DNA of 64,000 nt, taken from the NCBI RefSeq assembly GCF_001426265.1, contig NZ_LMDG01000014.1, positions 485-64,484 of the forward strand, written 5' to 3'. Source of the stretch: Rhizobium sp. Root1220. GTDB taxonomy: Bacteria > Pseudomonadota > Alphaproteobacteria > Rhizobiales > Rhizobiaceae. Each line of letters opens with the position of its first letter. Position 1 is the first letter of the stretch. Made by a program: the position numbers and the translations under genes. Of this stretch, positions 53,687 to 62,853 are shown piece by piece. Under the pieces are notes generated by a model. The model was given only the letters and a program-made list of their open reading frames with translations. It searched no databases and was not told the origin of the DNA.

Positions 53687-55012
53687 CTAGATCTTGCCGT
53701 CGTCCTTGAACACTTCGGTCCAGTCCGCCACCAGACCATCAAGCGCTTCCTTGGCGGTGCCGTTGCCGGCAACCACATAGTTGTGAACGCGCTTCTGCAT
53801 GTCCTGGAGAAGGGTGGCGTAGCTTGGTTCCGCCCAGAAGTCCTTGACGATGGCCATGGATTCCAGGAATGCCGGGGCATACGGCTGGCTCGACGCGAAA
53901 TCAGGTGCGTTGACGACAGCCTTCAGGCAGGAAAAGCCGCCCAGCTGCCACCACTTGGCCTGTACCTCAGGCTGCGCGAACCACTTGATGTATTGCAGGG
54001 CCGCATCCTTCTTGTCGGAATACGACACAACCGAGATGCCTTGTCCGCCAAGCTGGGCAAAATGTTCTTTCTCAGCGGGATTGGGGAAGAAGCCGATCCT
54101 GTCGCCGCCGACCTTCTCGTCCTTGTAGAGACCTGGCCAGGTAAAGGCGAAGTTCATCTGCATGGCGACCTGTCCGGATTTGAAGGCGTCTGCGGATTCG
54201 ACCATGTAGACGTTGGAGCTGCCGGGCGGTGTGCAGCAGTCATAGAGAGCCTTGTAGAACTCCAGGCCCTTGATTGCGTCCGGCGAGTTGACGAATCCTT
54301 CCATTTCGTAAGGCTTCTTGGGATTTTCGTACTGGAAGCCCCAATCATAGAGAACGTTGGTCACGCCCATGGTGATGCCCTCCGAGCCACGCTCGGTATA
54401 GATTGAGGCACCGTAGACGGTCTTGCCGTCGATCTCACGCTTCTGGAAAAACTCGGCGATCTGCTTCAGCTCGTCGTAGGTCTTCGGCGCGGCGAGATCC
54501 CGGCCATACTTTTCCTTGAATTCCTTCTGCAGCTCCGGCTTTTCGAACCAATCCTTGCGGTAGGTCCAGCCGACCACGTCGCCCATAGCCGGAAGCGCCC
54601 AGTAATTCGGGGTGTTCTTCGGCCATTCCGAATAGCCAACGACCGTCGCCGGCACGAAGTCATCCATCTTGATGCCTTCCTTGTCGAAGAAGTCGTTCAG
54701 CTTGACGTAGTGGCCGTTCTCGGCCGAGCCGCCGATCCATTGGCTGTCGCCGATGATCAGGTCGCAGAGCTTGCCATGGGAATTCAATTCGTTGAGGAAG
54801 CGGTCCGCATAGCTTGTCCAGGGGACGAACTCGAACTTCATTTCCGTGCCAGTCTTGGCGGTGAAATCCTTCGAGAGCTCGACGAGCGCATTGGCTGGAT
54901 CCCAGGCAGCCCAGCACAGCGTTAGTTGGTCGGCTTTTGCGAGATTGGGCAACGCCGACGACATCACGAATGCCGAGGCCAGCCCGAGCAGGGCTTTCGA
55001 TCTTTTCTGCAT
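53687..55012 (-). CDS. ABC transporter solute-binding protein (family 1)
   Basis: GGGAGGAA stands before the ATG. A signal peptide (LLGLASAFVMSSALPNLAKA) leads to a 420-residue family 1 binding protein (LTLCWAAWDPANALVELSKDFTAKTG, then LISGDSQ-like LIIGDSQWIGG and a tryptophan-rich C-lobe). The WAAWDPANAL start resembles the GlpV-type glycerol-binding proteins of rhizobia. It is the first gene of the 11.8-kb series, and its upstream region has three TGTTTAG repeats. The ligand is probably a small polyol or triose; this is inferred from the kinases in the same operon. Confidence 0.88.
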   Translation of the reverse strand: MQKRSKALLGLASAFVMSSALPNLAKADQLTLCWAAWDPANALVELSKDFTAKTGTEMKFEFVPWTSYADRFLNELNSHGKLCDLIIGDSQWIGGSAENGHYVKLNDFFDKEGIKMDDFVPATVVGYSEWPKNTPNYWALPAMGDVVGWTYRKDWFEKPELQKEFKEKYGRDLAAPKTYDELKQIAEFFQKREIDGKTVYGASIYTERGSEGITMGVTNVLYDWGFQYENPKKPYEMEGFVNSPDAIKGLEFYKALYDCCTPPGSSNVYMVESADAFKSGQVAMQMNFAFTWPGLYKDEKVGGDRIGFFPNPAEKEHFAQLGGQGISVVSYSDKKDAALQYIKWFAQPEVQAKWWQLGGFSCLKAVVNAPDFASSQPYAPAFLESMAIVKDFWAEPSYATLLQDMQKRVHNYVVAGNGTAKEALDGLVADWTEVFKDDGKI

Positions 55013-55093
55013 AAGTTCCTCCCAGAACCAAAGGCCGGCTCCGCCGGCAGCGCGAGTTCACCCACTTCCAGAGAATGCTGACATGAACTCCTC

Positions 55094-55199
55094 AAACATC
55101 ATGTTTAGCAATATGTTTAGTGATAGATAAATTTATAAACAATGCAAGCGGCAATCGTTGCTGCAGTGCACACTGTTCTGGCGCCAGATGTTTAGTGAT
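55094..55199. promoter_or_regulatory. TGTTTAG repeats upstream of the transporter-kinase operon
   Basis: ATGTTTAG(C/T)(A/G)AT occurs at 55101-55112, 55113-55124 and 55188-55199. The first is also the right half of a palindrome, AAACAT-C-ATGTTT (55094-55106). The copies lie 80-190 bases before the operon start at 55012 and inside the divergent LysR region. They are probable operator sites for a sugar-type repressor not encoded in the window, or for the HTH protein at 44304. Confidence 0.6.
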
Positions 55200-55233
55200 T
55201 GATTCGAGAGAGACGGACTTTCGAGGGGGTGTG

Positions 55234-56134
55234 CTAGCCAGCCCTGATGCCCGCCACATTGATCGCTTTCAGACGCACGGCGAGGAAATCGACGCACAGC
55301 CTAACTTTCGCGGCGGTAAGGCGATTGTGAGGAAATACCGCATGGATCGGGGCTGCTGGCAGCGGGATGCCTGGCAGCACTATTTCCAGATGGCCGGCGT
55401 CGATATCGTCGCGAACGTCCCACAGCGATTTTTGCACCAACCCCGCGCCGTCGATCGCCCAGCGACGAGCGAGTTCGCCGTTGTTGGTGCTGAGGGGGTG
55501 CTTCACGTTGATGCTGCGGTTGTCGGAAAAGGTCCAATGGCTGTTGGGTGGATCGCCGAAGGTGATGCAATCGTGCACGAGAAGGTCTTCAAGCCTTTGC
55601 GGCCGTCCCCGGCGTGCGAGGTACGAGGGAGCGGCACAGAATCCGCTTGTTCGGTGCCAACTGACGGGCAATCAGGCTTGAATCGGCGAGCGACCCGAAC
55701 CGGACCGCAAGATCGTAGCCGCCTTCGACAATATTGGTGACGGTGTCAGACGTATCGAGATGGATATGCAGCGTGGGATGCATCGCCTGGAATTCCTGCA
55801 GCAGCGTAGCAAGCCAGCGGCAGCCGAACGCGAATGTCGACGTCACCCGGAGGAGGCCGGTTGCTGTATCCAGGCCGCTGGTGACTTCCATTTCAGCGTC
55901 GTCGATCTCGGCCAGGATCCGGATGCAACGGGCATGGAAGCGTGCGCCTTCTTCGGTAAGTGTCAGGGTTCGCGTGGTGCGGTTTGCGAGGCGAACGCCG
56001 AGGCGTTCCTCGAGCCGGGCGAGCTTGCGGCTGACGACGGCAAGCGACAGCCTGAGATCGCGGGCAGCGCCAGACAGGCTGCCCGCCTCGACGACGCGGA
56101 CGAAGACCAGCATATCGAAAAGATTATCGGCCAT
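55234..56134 (-). pseudogene. LysR-type regulator, frameshifted
   Basis: From the ATG at 56134 the frame encodes the LysR winged helix (NLFDMLVFVRVVEAGSLSGAARDLRLS) and most of the effector domain. It shifts frame near 55633, so LAPNKRILC should run into AAPSYLARRGRP but does not. The remainder continues to a stop at 55234 in another frame. One base lost restores the whole protein. The gene is divergent from the dehydrogenase cluster that it probably controlled. A sequencing error is possible. Confidence 0.85.
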
Positions 56135-56235
56135 ATTATTGCTGATATCGCAATGGACCATCACCATCAACGGCTATTCTTGCAAATGGGAAAGCCCCCT
56201 ATCTTGACCCCGTCAACAAACACGAGGCGCAGAAG

Positions 56236-57027
56236 ATGAACCTAGATCTGGAACGCAAGACTGCCCTGGTTACAGGGTCTACCGCCGGCATCGGCCTGGA
56301 GATTGCAAGGACCCTGGCGGTCGAAGGCGCGAACGTCATCGTGGCGGGTCGCAACAGAGACAAGCTCGATGCTGCCGTTGCAAGCATTCGTGCGTCGGGC
56401 GGTAAGGAAGTATCCGGCGTTGTCGCCGATGCCGCCACCGAGGCGGGGGCATCCGAGATCGTCAAAGCGGTCCCGGCCGTCGACATCCTTGTCAACAATC
56501 TCGGTATCTACGAAATAAAGCCATTTGCCGAGATCGACGACAATGAATGGCGGCGGTATTTCGACACCAACGTGCTGAGTGGCGTGCGACTGGCAAGGGC
56601 TTATTTTGACGGAATGCTGAAACGCAATTGGGGAAGGGTAATCTTCGTCTCCAGTGAATCCGGGCTAATGACGCCGGGCGACATGATCCACTACGGCATG
56701 ACGAAGACCGCCCAGCTTGCGATTTCTCGCGGCCTTGCCGAACAGACGAAAGGGACCGCTGTCACCGTGAACTCCGTCTTGCCCGGTCCCACCCAGTCCG
56801 AGGGGATTGTCGACTTCCTGAAGGGACTGTCGACAAAACCGAACGCCTCCGCGGCTGAGGCTGAGGCGGAATTCTTTGCAAAGCACCGCGCGACCTCTCT
56901 GCTGCAGCGCCTGATCGATCCGCAGGAAGTCGCCAATCTCGTAGCCTACGTGGCGAGCCCGCTTTCATCTGCGACCAACGGCGCGTCATTGCGGGTTGAT
57001 GGCGGTGTCCTGCCGACACTGGCTTGA
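56236..57027 (+). CDS. short-chain dehydrogenase/reductase
   Basis: The 263-residue protein has the classical SDR elements: the cofactor-binding TGSTAGIG at residues 14-21, NNLG (family NNAG), the catalytic Ser in FVSSESG and YGMTK (Tyr-x3-Lys). It is a complete NAD(P)-dependent oxidoreductase with an unknown substrate. It is the first gene of the group facing away from the broken LysR gene, and its stop lies close to the next SDR. Confidence 0.9.
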   Translation: MNLDLERKTALVTGSTAGIGLEIARTLAVEGANVIVAGRNRDKLDAAVASIRASGGKEVSGVVADAATEAGASEIVKAVPAVDILVNNLGIYEIKPFAEIDDNEWRRYFDTNVLSGVRLARAYFDGMLKRNWGRVIFVSSESGLMTPGDMIHYGMTKTAQLAISRGLAEQTKGTAVTVNSVLPGPTQSEGIVDFLKGLSTKPNASAAEAEAEFFAKHRATSLLQRLIDPQEVANLVAYVASPLSSATNGASLRVDGGVLPTLA

Positions 57028-57044
57028 GCGAAAGGACCAGAGAA

Positions 57045-57755
57045 GTGACATCCATTGTTAGGAAACGCGTGCTCGTTGTGGGCGGCAGCTCCGGTATCGG
57101 CTTTGCCGTCGCCGCCCAGGCCATCTCCGAAGGGGCTTCCGTCACCATTGCTTCGCGATCGCGGGACAAACTGGCGGAAGCGTCGCACCTTCTGGGCGGC
57201 GTGCCGACCGTCATTCTGGACACCGCAGACGAAAGCGGCATCGAGGCCTTCTTCGCAGCCGAGGACGCCTGGGACCACATCATCGTCTCCGCGGCGCAAA
57301 CACCGAGCGGTCCGGTGAGAAAGCTGTCGCTTCAAGATGCAAGAACGGCGATGGAGAGCAAATTCTGGGGCGCGTACAGGATCGCGCGCGCCGCCAGGTT
57401 TACCGAGCGCGGGTCGTTGACCTTCATTTCCGGCTTCCTCAGCGAACGCCCCTCGGCGAATTCGGTGCTGCAGGGGGCAATCAACGCCGCCCTGGAGGCG
57501 CTTGCGCGGGGGCTGGCGCTGGAATTGTCACCGGTGCGGGTGAATGCCGTCTCTCCCGGCCTGATCGACACGCCGCTCTGGTCCAGGATGGATGATGACG
57601 CGCGCAAGGCGATGTTCGCCCGCGTCGCCGACAGCCTGCCGGCCAAGGTCGTCGGTCAGCCATCGGACATCGCGAATGCCGTCATGTTCGTACTCACCAC
57701 GCCATTTGCGACCGGCTCGACGATCCGCGTCGATGGCGGGGGGGCGATCGGATAG
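57045..57755 (+). CDS. SDR-fold protein lacking the YxxxK pair
   Basis: I start at the GTG at 57045, after AGGACCAGAGAA; an in-frame TTG lies at 57024. The 236-residue protein binds cofactor through VVGGSSGIGFAVAAQ, and its end, NAVSPGLIDTPLW, is typical. Where the catalytic Tyr-x3-Lys should stand, the sequence is ANSVLQGAINAALEALA, so both residues are replaced. Relatives without this pair exist among SDRs. Activity may depend on other residues or the protein may only bind cofactor. Confidence 0.85.
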   Translation: MTSIVRKRVLVVGGSSGIGFAVAAQAISEGASVTIASRSRDKLAEASHLLGGVPTVILDTADESGIEAFFAAEDAWDHIIVSAAQTPSGPVRKLSLQDARTAMESKFWGAYRIARAARFTERGSLTFISGFLSERPSANSVLQGAINAALEALARGLALELSPVRVNAVSPGLIDTPLWSRMDDDARKAMFARVADSLPAKVVGQPSDIANAVMFVLTTPFATGSTIRVDGGGAIG

Positions 57756-57759
57756 TGCC

Positions 57760-58137
57760 ATGAAAATTGATCATGTCACGTTGAGGACGGCGGACCTCGA
57801 AGCGACGCGCCAATTTCTGGAAGCGGTTCTGGGGTTGAAGCCTGGTCATCGCCCGGCGTTTTCGTTTCCCGGCTATTGGCTCTACGAAGGTGACGACCCG
57901 ATCGTACATCTCATTCCGGGTGGCGGCCGTATGACGGGACACGACGCCGAGATCATCGATCATGCGGGATTCCGGCTCCATGACTATCACGGCACCAGGA
58001 CGAGGCTCGAGGCACGCGGCATCGGGTACTCCACAATGGATTTGCCCGACCTTGGCGAACGGCGTCTTTTCGTGCGAACGCCGGGCGGCATACTTCTGGA
58101 GCTTGTATTTCGAACCGAACTCCCGGCGACGGCGTAA
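57760..58137 (+). CDS. glyoxalase/VOC-fold protein
   Basis: The 125-residue protein has one VOC domain: KIDHVTLRTADLEATRQFLEAVLGL at the start, a metal-site histidine in IDHAGFRLHDYHG, and VRTPGGILLELVF at the end (Glu as ligand). Such proteins bind a metal and act as dioxygenases, isomerases or lyases, or as binding proteins. It starts 4 bases after the SDR gene, so it is part of the same transcript. Substrate unknown. Confidence 0.85.
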   Translation: MKIDHVTLRTADLEATRQFLEAVLGLKPGHRPAFSFPGYWLYEGDDPIVHLIPGGGRMTGHDAEIIDHAGFRLHDYHGTRTRLEARGIGYSTMDLPDLGERRLFVRTPGGILLELVFRTELPATA

Positions 58138-58276
58138 CGGGCGCGCCAGGTTAAAACCCTTGTCCTGAAAGCCTTCCACTCCAAGTGGAGATCCATGCTC
58201 TTTCAGCTTGCGTCGTTGCAAATGACCCGCCTAATCTTGTTCCCGAGCGGCGGAGGGCCGCGTGGGAGGAGCAACG

Positions 58277-59065
58277 ATGGATCTGGGTTTGCGCGGCAAG
58301 TGCGCCGTGATCACGGGCGGAAGTGTCGGGATAGGTTTGGCGATTGCCGAGGGTCTGGCGAAGGAGGGCGCCGACGTCGTGCTAGCGGCGCGCGGGGCCG
58401 AGCGTGTTCACGCGGAAGCCGCCCGCATCGCCGACGAGTTCAAGGTCAGGGCGACGGGGGTCGCCTGCGATGTCGCCACGCCGGCTGGCGTGGCTGATCT
58501 TATCGGTGAAGCCGAGCGGATGGGCGGCGCCGACATTCTCGTCAACAACGCGGGGACCGGTTCCAACGAGACAATCATGGAGGCACCGGACGAGAAATGG
58601 CAGCAATACTGGGATCTGCATGTCATGGCGGCAGTTCGCCTGGCCCGCGGGTTGGTGCCGCAGATGCGGCAACGGGGCGGCGGCGTCATTCTGCACAACG
58701 CCTCAATCTGCGCCGCTCAGCCCCTTTGGTACGAGCCGATCTACAACGTCACGAAATCGGCGTTGATGATGTTCTCTAAGACGCTGTCGACCGAGGTCGT
58801 CGGGGACAACATCCGCGTCAACTGCGTCAATCCCGGACTTGTCCTGACACCCGATTGGATCAAGACCGCAAAGCAACTCACGTCGGAAACAGGTGGAGAT
58901 TGGCAGGGCTATCTCGACAGCGTCGCTCGTGAGCACGCGCCCATCAAGCGTTTCGCTTCGCCGGAGGAACTGGCGAATTTCTTTGTCTTCCTGTGCTCGG
59001 AAAAGGCAAGCTATTCGGTTGGTTCGACCTACTTCGTCGATGGCGGCATGATGAAGGCGCTGTAG
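58277..59065 (+). CDS. short-chain dehydrogenase/reductase
   Basis: GGGAGGAG precedes the ATG at 58277, which I choose over the in-frame GTG at 58262. The 262-residue protein has TGGSVGIG (16-23 region), NNAGTGS, the Ser in HNASICAAQ and YNVTK as Tyr-x3-Lys. It resembles the FabG-type SDRs of aromatic or polyol catabolism. It is separated from the VOC gene by 139 bases and may have its own promoter. Confidence 0.9.
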   Translation: MDLGLRGKCAVITGGSVGIGLAIAEGLAKEGADVVLAARGAERVHAEAARIADEFKVRATGVACDVATPAGVADLIGEAERMGGADILVNNAGTGSNETIMEAPDEKWQQYWDLHVMAAVRLARGLVPQMRQRGGGVILHNASICAAQPLWYEPIYNVTKSALMMFSKTLSTEVVGDNIRVNCVNPGLVLTPDWIKTAKQLTSETGGDWQGYLDSVAREHAPIKRFASPEELANFFVFLCSEKASYSVGSTYFVDGGMMKAL

Positions 59066-59188
59066 GGCACGGATGCGGACGCCAGACCTGCTACCCTGTC
59101 GTTGCCAAGCAATAGGCCAACAGCAATCGGCAGGCTATTTCGTATCAGTTCGCTTTCCATGACGAAGAGGTTTGGCTTCGCGACGAAC

Positions 59189-59263
59189 TGGTACGCCCTA
59201 CGAGAGTCGAACTCGTCTTTACAGAATGAGAATCTGTTGTCCTAACCGATAGACGAAGGGCGC
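59189..59263 (-). tRNA. tRNA-Glu (anticodon CTC)
   Basis: The reverse strand folds as a full tRNA: acceptor GCGCCCT with AGGGCGT, anticodon stem ACAGA/TCTGT around TTCTCAT (anticodon CTC), T-stem ACGAG/CTCGT around TTCGACT, discriminator A and encoded CCA. It shares the 5' half with the tRNA-Glu(TTC) at 62607-62681 but differs in the anticodon and T-arms, with compensating changes, so it is not a decayed copy. Confidence 0.85.
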
Positions 59264-59632
59264 CTTCAATGTGAAATAGGAGCGCGAGACCGCTTTGACA
59301 AGTCGCCGGATTATAACTGGAATTCAACAGAATGGCACGCCATAGGGGTGTGCCATCTTGTTGCCTTTTCAAGGGGTTGCAAAAGCGAGTCACTTATCAA
59401 AGCTCGCTATTGCCATGGGGAGTCATTTATTCGCGTTCCGCTTTCGTACCAAATTGCGCTCATCAATGTTTGGGACGCACAAAAGTGATTTGTGTTGTCT
59501 CGGCGTTGTGGGAACATGGCCGCGAGGGACCGAATGCAAAGCATATTCGTCACGGCATTGCACGGTTTCCACGACACGGCAGGCATTGCTCGGCGCGGTA
59601 CTTCCTATTTCTCTTGAGAAAGGAGTAGCGCG
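59264..59632. other. 369-base gap with one hairpin
   Basis: ATGGCACGCC and GGTGTGCCAT near 59333-59356 form a hairpin with a 4-5 base loop, without a T-run. A plus-strand frame across 59358-59632 has no ribosome site and joins the next gene's start region. No RNA gene or repeat is recognised. Confidence 0.35.
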
Positions 59633-59833
59633 ATGAAGCGCGATATAGAGTGGGAGCTAACCGCTCCCGAGATTGATGCTTATCGTCTTGCTAAACAGGC
59701 CGGATTCGAGCTCCTCAAGAATCCCGACGCGCAGGCCGATGGATACTTGTTAGCGGACGACCGAAATTGTGTGGTTTTCGGCTCGGAGTATTCCGCCGAT
59801 CTAGATGATATCCTTCTCTGGCTTGCCAGGTGA
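59633..59833 (+). CDS. small hypothetical protein, 66 aa
   Basis: AAGGAG lies 7 bases before the ATG. The acidic product has a helical first half (ELTAPEIDAYRLAKQAGFELLK) and a second half with beta-like text (YLLADDRNCVVFGSEYSADLDDILLWLAR). I do not recognise a family. A 13-bp hairpin at 59835-59868 follows the stop directly, so it is a single-gene unit. Confidence 0.65.
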   Translation: MKRDIEWELTAPEIDAYRLAKQAGFELLKNPDAQADGYLLADDRNCVVFGSEYSADLDDILLWLAR

Positions 59834-59834
59834 G

Positions 59835-59868
59835 GTAGAAGGGGAGGGCCTAAGTCCTCCCTTTCTAC
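59835..59868 (+). terminator. hairpin at the end of the small gene
   Basis: GTAGAAGGGGAGG and CCTCCCTTTCTAC pair over 13 positions with one G-T pair. No T-run follows the stem, so its efficiency is uncertain. Confidence 0.5.
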
Positions 59869-59948
59869 GTTGGCCGAGTTTCGTATTTGTACCAATAGCG
59901 GGCCATCGGGGCACTAGCCGACAAAGTGCCCCGCCCCGACCAGAGACC

Positions 59949-61499
59949 TCAGGTCGCCTTGATCTTGGGTGGCTGCCATGATCCGTCCAAGACTGGCTCC
60001 TTGCCCCAGTAGGCCCGAATGTAGAGAGAGAAGCGACCATCCGGGGCGGGAAGCCAATTTGTTTCCCTGTCTCCTCCCGGCGATTTTTCGCTCACGTAGA
60101 GCGTGAGTGAGCCGTCACTGTTGCGCTTCAGGTTTTTGTTCTTTGTCCCGAGTGAAAAACGCTTCAGATCATTGACGTGGAACAGGTGCTTGTCGTTGTA
60201 CAAAGTCAGCGACCAGAAACCGTTGACCGGCGGTTCTTGTCCTGTGGGGAAGGTGACCGCATAGCTGCCGCTGCCGGTCAGTTGTTTCCCGTTCTCGTCA
60301 TATTCGGTGTAGAAATACTGGGTCTCGTTTGGTCGGTTGTCGAACATGTTCGACTTCGAGGTCCCGGTTCGGTTGAAATAATCGACGCCGAACTGGGCAT
60401 TGTTGGTGGACCGGTTCCATCCATTGCCGGCCGGGCGGCCGTTGTGCTTCCATTCAAAGAACGGATGGATCACCCTTTCCTCGGTTTCGATGGCAGTTTC
60501 GATTAAAAGCTTCTTGAGGTCCGGGTCCTTGGCTGCTGCGTCAATCAACAAGCGGAACTGGCCGTAAAGCGCCTCCTCGCCCGGGAGTGGATCGGCAGCC
60601 GCAAGCGCATCGGGAAACTGGTCAAAGAAATTCTCAGGGACAACCCATTTTGTTTCTCCACCACCGCCGTCCGGATCGGACGATTGCGGAACCGGAATGT
60701 CCTTGGCCTTCGCCCATTCGATTGTCTTCATCTCACCGGTGAAGTCCTTGAGCGGATAGAAGACGACCTGATTGATGGCCGACTGGATCGCCTTCTTATC
60801 CTCAGGCGTATCGTCTTGAAAAATGCGCGGGATCGCGTTTGCAAGTGCAGTTGGGCTGCGGATGACATCGGTAATTCCATCGGGCTTCAAACCTGCCCAT
60901 CGCGGACCTGCCAGCAGATAGAAGCCGGGCTTTGTGCCGTAAGGCTTGCCGAGATGGCCGAACTGGTCCGTACGGGCATCGTAGAGCGCATAGACCCAGA
61001 AGCGGTCGCCGAAATCCGGGACCTGCGCAACAACCGGCTCCTCATCGAGCGAGAAGAATCCGAGGCCGTAGACAACGTCCTGATTTGGGCAGGTCACGAA
61101 GGTTTCGGTAGGCTCGATGTAGTCGTGGAGCATGCCGACTTGGCCGCGCGGTGCGGCAGGTAGGATACCCCCTAGCAAGCCGGGATACGGCGCTTGCGTA
61201 ATCTTGGCGTTTCGGTTGAGCATGTTGACGATGGGCCAGCCCCAGACATAGGCCATCTGCGCGATGGCTTTGGCATATCCTGGCTGCATCGTGATTCCAG
61301 TGGCAGGCATCGTGACTTCCGGAGCGGCACCGGCAGCCTGCGCTTGAGCCGCTTCGGCTGCCATCAATATCGGTGCAGCTGAAAGTGCGACCGGCGTGGC
61401 CGCCCTTGCCCCCAGAGCGGCGAGAGTTGCCGCTCCGATACTTCCCTTCATTGCGCCGCGACGAGTGATCTGCGCGCGGCTTTCCGGTGTCTCTTTCAT
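59949..61499 (-). CDS. DUF1254/DUF1214 protein with Tat signal
   Basis: AGGAGCC precedes the ATG at 61499. The N-terminus has a twin-arginine signal ([20 protein letters not shown]), so the 516-residue protein is probably exported folded. The DUF1254 domain covers about residues 80-250 ([33 protein letters not shown]). The DUF1214 domain covers about 390-510 ([31 protein letters not shown]). It is longer than the copy at 28933 and has a different export signal. The shared 17-base element lies 62 bases upstream of the start. Confidence 0.9.
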   Translation of the reverse strand: MKETPESRAQITRRGAMKGSIGAATLAALGARAATPVALSAAPILMAAEAAQAQAAGAAPEVTMPATGITMQPGYAKAIAQMAYVWGWPIVNMLNRNAKITQAPYPGLLGGILPAAPRGQVGMLHDYIEPTETFVTCPNQDVVYGLGFFSLDEEPVVAQVPDFGDRFWVYALYDARTDQFGHLGKPYGTKPGFYLLAGPRWAGLKPDGITDVIRSPTALANAIPRIFQDDTPEDKKAIQSAINQVVFYPLKDFTGEMKTIEWAKAKDIPVPQSSDPDGGGGETKWVVPENFFDQFPDALAAADPLPGEEALYGQFRLLIDAAAKDPDLKKLLIETAIETEERVIHPFFEWKHNGRPAGNGWNRSTNNAQFGVDYFNRTGTSKSNMFDNRPNETQYFYTEYDENGKQLTGSGSYAVTFPTGQEPPVNGFWSLTLYNDKHLFHVNDLKRFSLGTKNKNLKRNSDGSLTLYVSEKSPGGDRETNWLPAPDGRFSLYIRAYWGKEPVLDGSWQPPKIKAT

Positions 61500-61561
61500 G
61501 ATAGGCTCCTGATTGGCGACTGCGGGTGACGCCAGCACACCACCAGTGCGGCACTTTGCAT

Positions 61562-61578
61562 AAGTACGTTACGGTAAA
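61562..61578. promoter_or_regulatory. 17-base element shared with the other DUF1254 promoter
   Basis: AAGTACGTTACGGTAAA is the reverse complement of TTTACCGTAACGTACTT, which matches 28863-28879 in 16 of 17 bases. Its position and orientation relative to the gene are the same in both places. Confidence 0.55.
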
Positions 61579-61629
61579 TTGTGCCGTAAATTTCCGCTGG
61601 GCAGAAGGCCGACAATATAAACGGGAGCC

Positions 61630-62519
61630 GGTGAGAAGAACTCGGATGAATGGGCGGGCTATGAGGGCAAGACGCTGGCCGGGCATATCCGGCATGCGCG
61701 GGTCTTTCTCGAAAGCCCGATGGACAAGGGATCGAAGGCGACGTTTGCCATGGCGGCGATCAGTACGCCAGAGACCGAAATCCTGCCGCTTTTGCGCAAG
61801 CATGTCGCAAGCCATGCTGCGCATAAGGCCAAGCGGATAGCGATTGTCATCCGCAAGCTCTATGCCGCCGCCGTCGAGGCCGAATGGTGCCTGCGCAATC
61901 TTGGCGCAGATCTCCAGAAGATCGAATTGCCGAAAGCGACACCGCAAAAGCCATGGCCACCGGAAATTGTCGATCAGTACGATCGCCATCATCAGCCGGG
62001 AACCGCCGCCCGGACATGCCTCGCCTTGGCGCGCTTTCTAGGAAACAGGCGAGGGGATGTCGCTACCGTCGAATGGAGCCAGCTTAGGCCGCATCGATCG
62101 ATGAAATCAAGGTAACGACCATCATCGAATTCGAGGCGAGGAAGAACGCGCACAATGGCAAGAATGCCAAGGTGGTCCTGTTCGTGCCGCCAGAGCTTGA
62201 GATCGCCCTGAACGCGCTGGACCGATCCAAGGGCGGTACGATCCGCAAGACCATGTATGGCGAGGCTTTCTCGGAAAAGAGCCTGACCGGCATGATGGCG
62301 CATTGGTGCAAGCAGGCCGGGATCGCACCGGGCTATACCCTGCATGGCCTGCGGCGATCCTTTGCCAGCGAGCTAGCCGAGGGTGCCGCCGATCCTTTCG
62401 CGATCATGAAGGCAATGGGCCACAAGGATATCTCGACGACGATGATTTACCTGAAAGACCTGAACGCGGAGCCGATGGCGCAACGCGCGGCGGCGGCGGC
62501 AAGCAAGCGGCGGAGGTAA
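61630..62519 (+). pseudogene. tyrosine recombinase, 5'-truncated and frameshifted
   Basis: From about 61630 the frame reads DEWAGYEGKTLAGHIRHARVFLES, then the core-binding domain, then LALARFLGNRRGDVATVEW with the first catalytic Arg (residues to about 62090). A four-base duplication (ATCGATCGAT) near 62093 shifts the frame, which then continues to 62519 with LHGLRRSFASELA (His-x-x-Arg), GHKDIS and the nucleophile Tyr in MIYLKD. The N-terminal arm domain is missing. It stands 88 bases from tRNA-Glu(TTC), so it is probably the relic of an island once inserted there. Confidence 0.85.
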
Positions 62520-62606
62520 AGCGGTTACGCGCCCATAACTGAGTCACTGATCGATAAGTGATTCGATGGTGAATCGGCATTGTAAGTAATTGAAAAATAA
62601 GCACGA

Positions 62607-62681
62607 TGGCACGCCCTAGGGGAGTCGAACCCCTCTTCCCAGAATGAAAATCTGGTGTCCTAACCGATAGACGAAGGGCGC
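62607..62681 (-). tRNA. tRNA-Glu (anticodon TTC)
   Basis: The reverse strand folds as a complete tRNA of 75 bases with encoded CCA: acceptor GCGCCCT, anticodon stem CCAGA/TCTGG around TTTTCAT (anticodon TTC), T-arm AGGGG TTCGACT CCCCT and discriminator G. The broken integrase lies just downstream of its 3' end. Confidence 0.92.
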
Positions 62682-62853
62682 TTCCTTCGTGGTGGCGCCC
62701 TTATCGCCAATTAAGATTTTTATCAAAAAAATGACAGGAATTTCTTGCGCAGGCGAAATGGGGATTATCGTCGTTGAATCAGGTTCCTGGCCGCAAATCC
62801 TTACGCATTGGCGTATGATTTGACTTAACGTGATGCCTGTAGAATGGCGGTGG

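Noticed and set aside
59189..59263. Decayed copy of tRNA-Glu(TTC)
   Set aside because: All stems pair, changes in the T-arm are compensated and the anticodon is CTC, so it is a separate tRNA gene.
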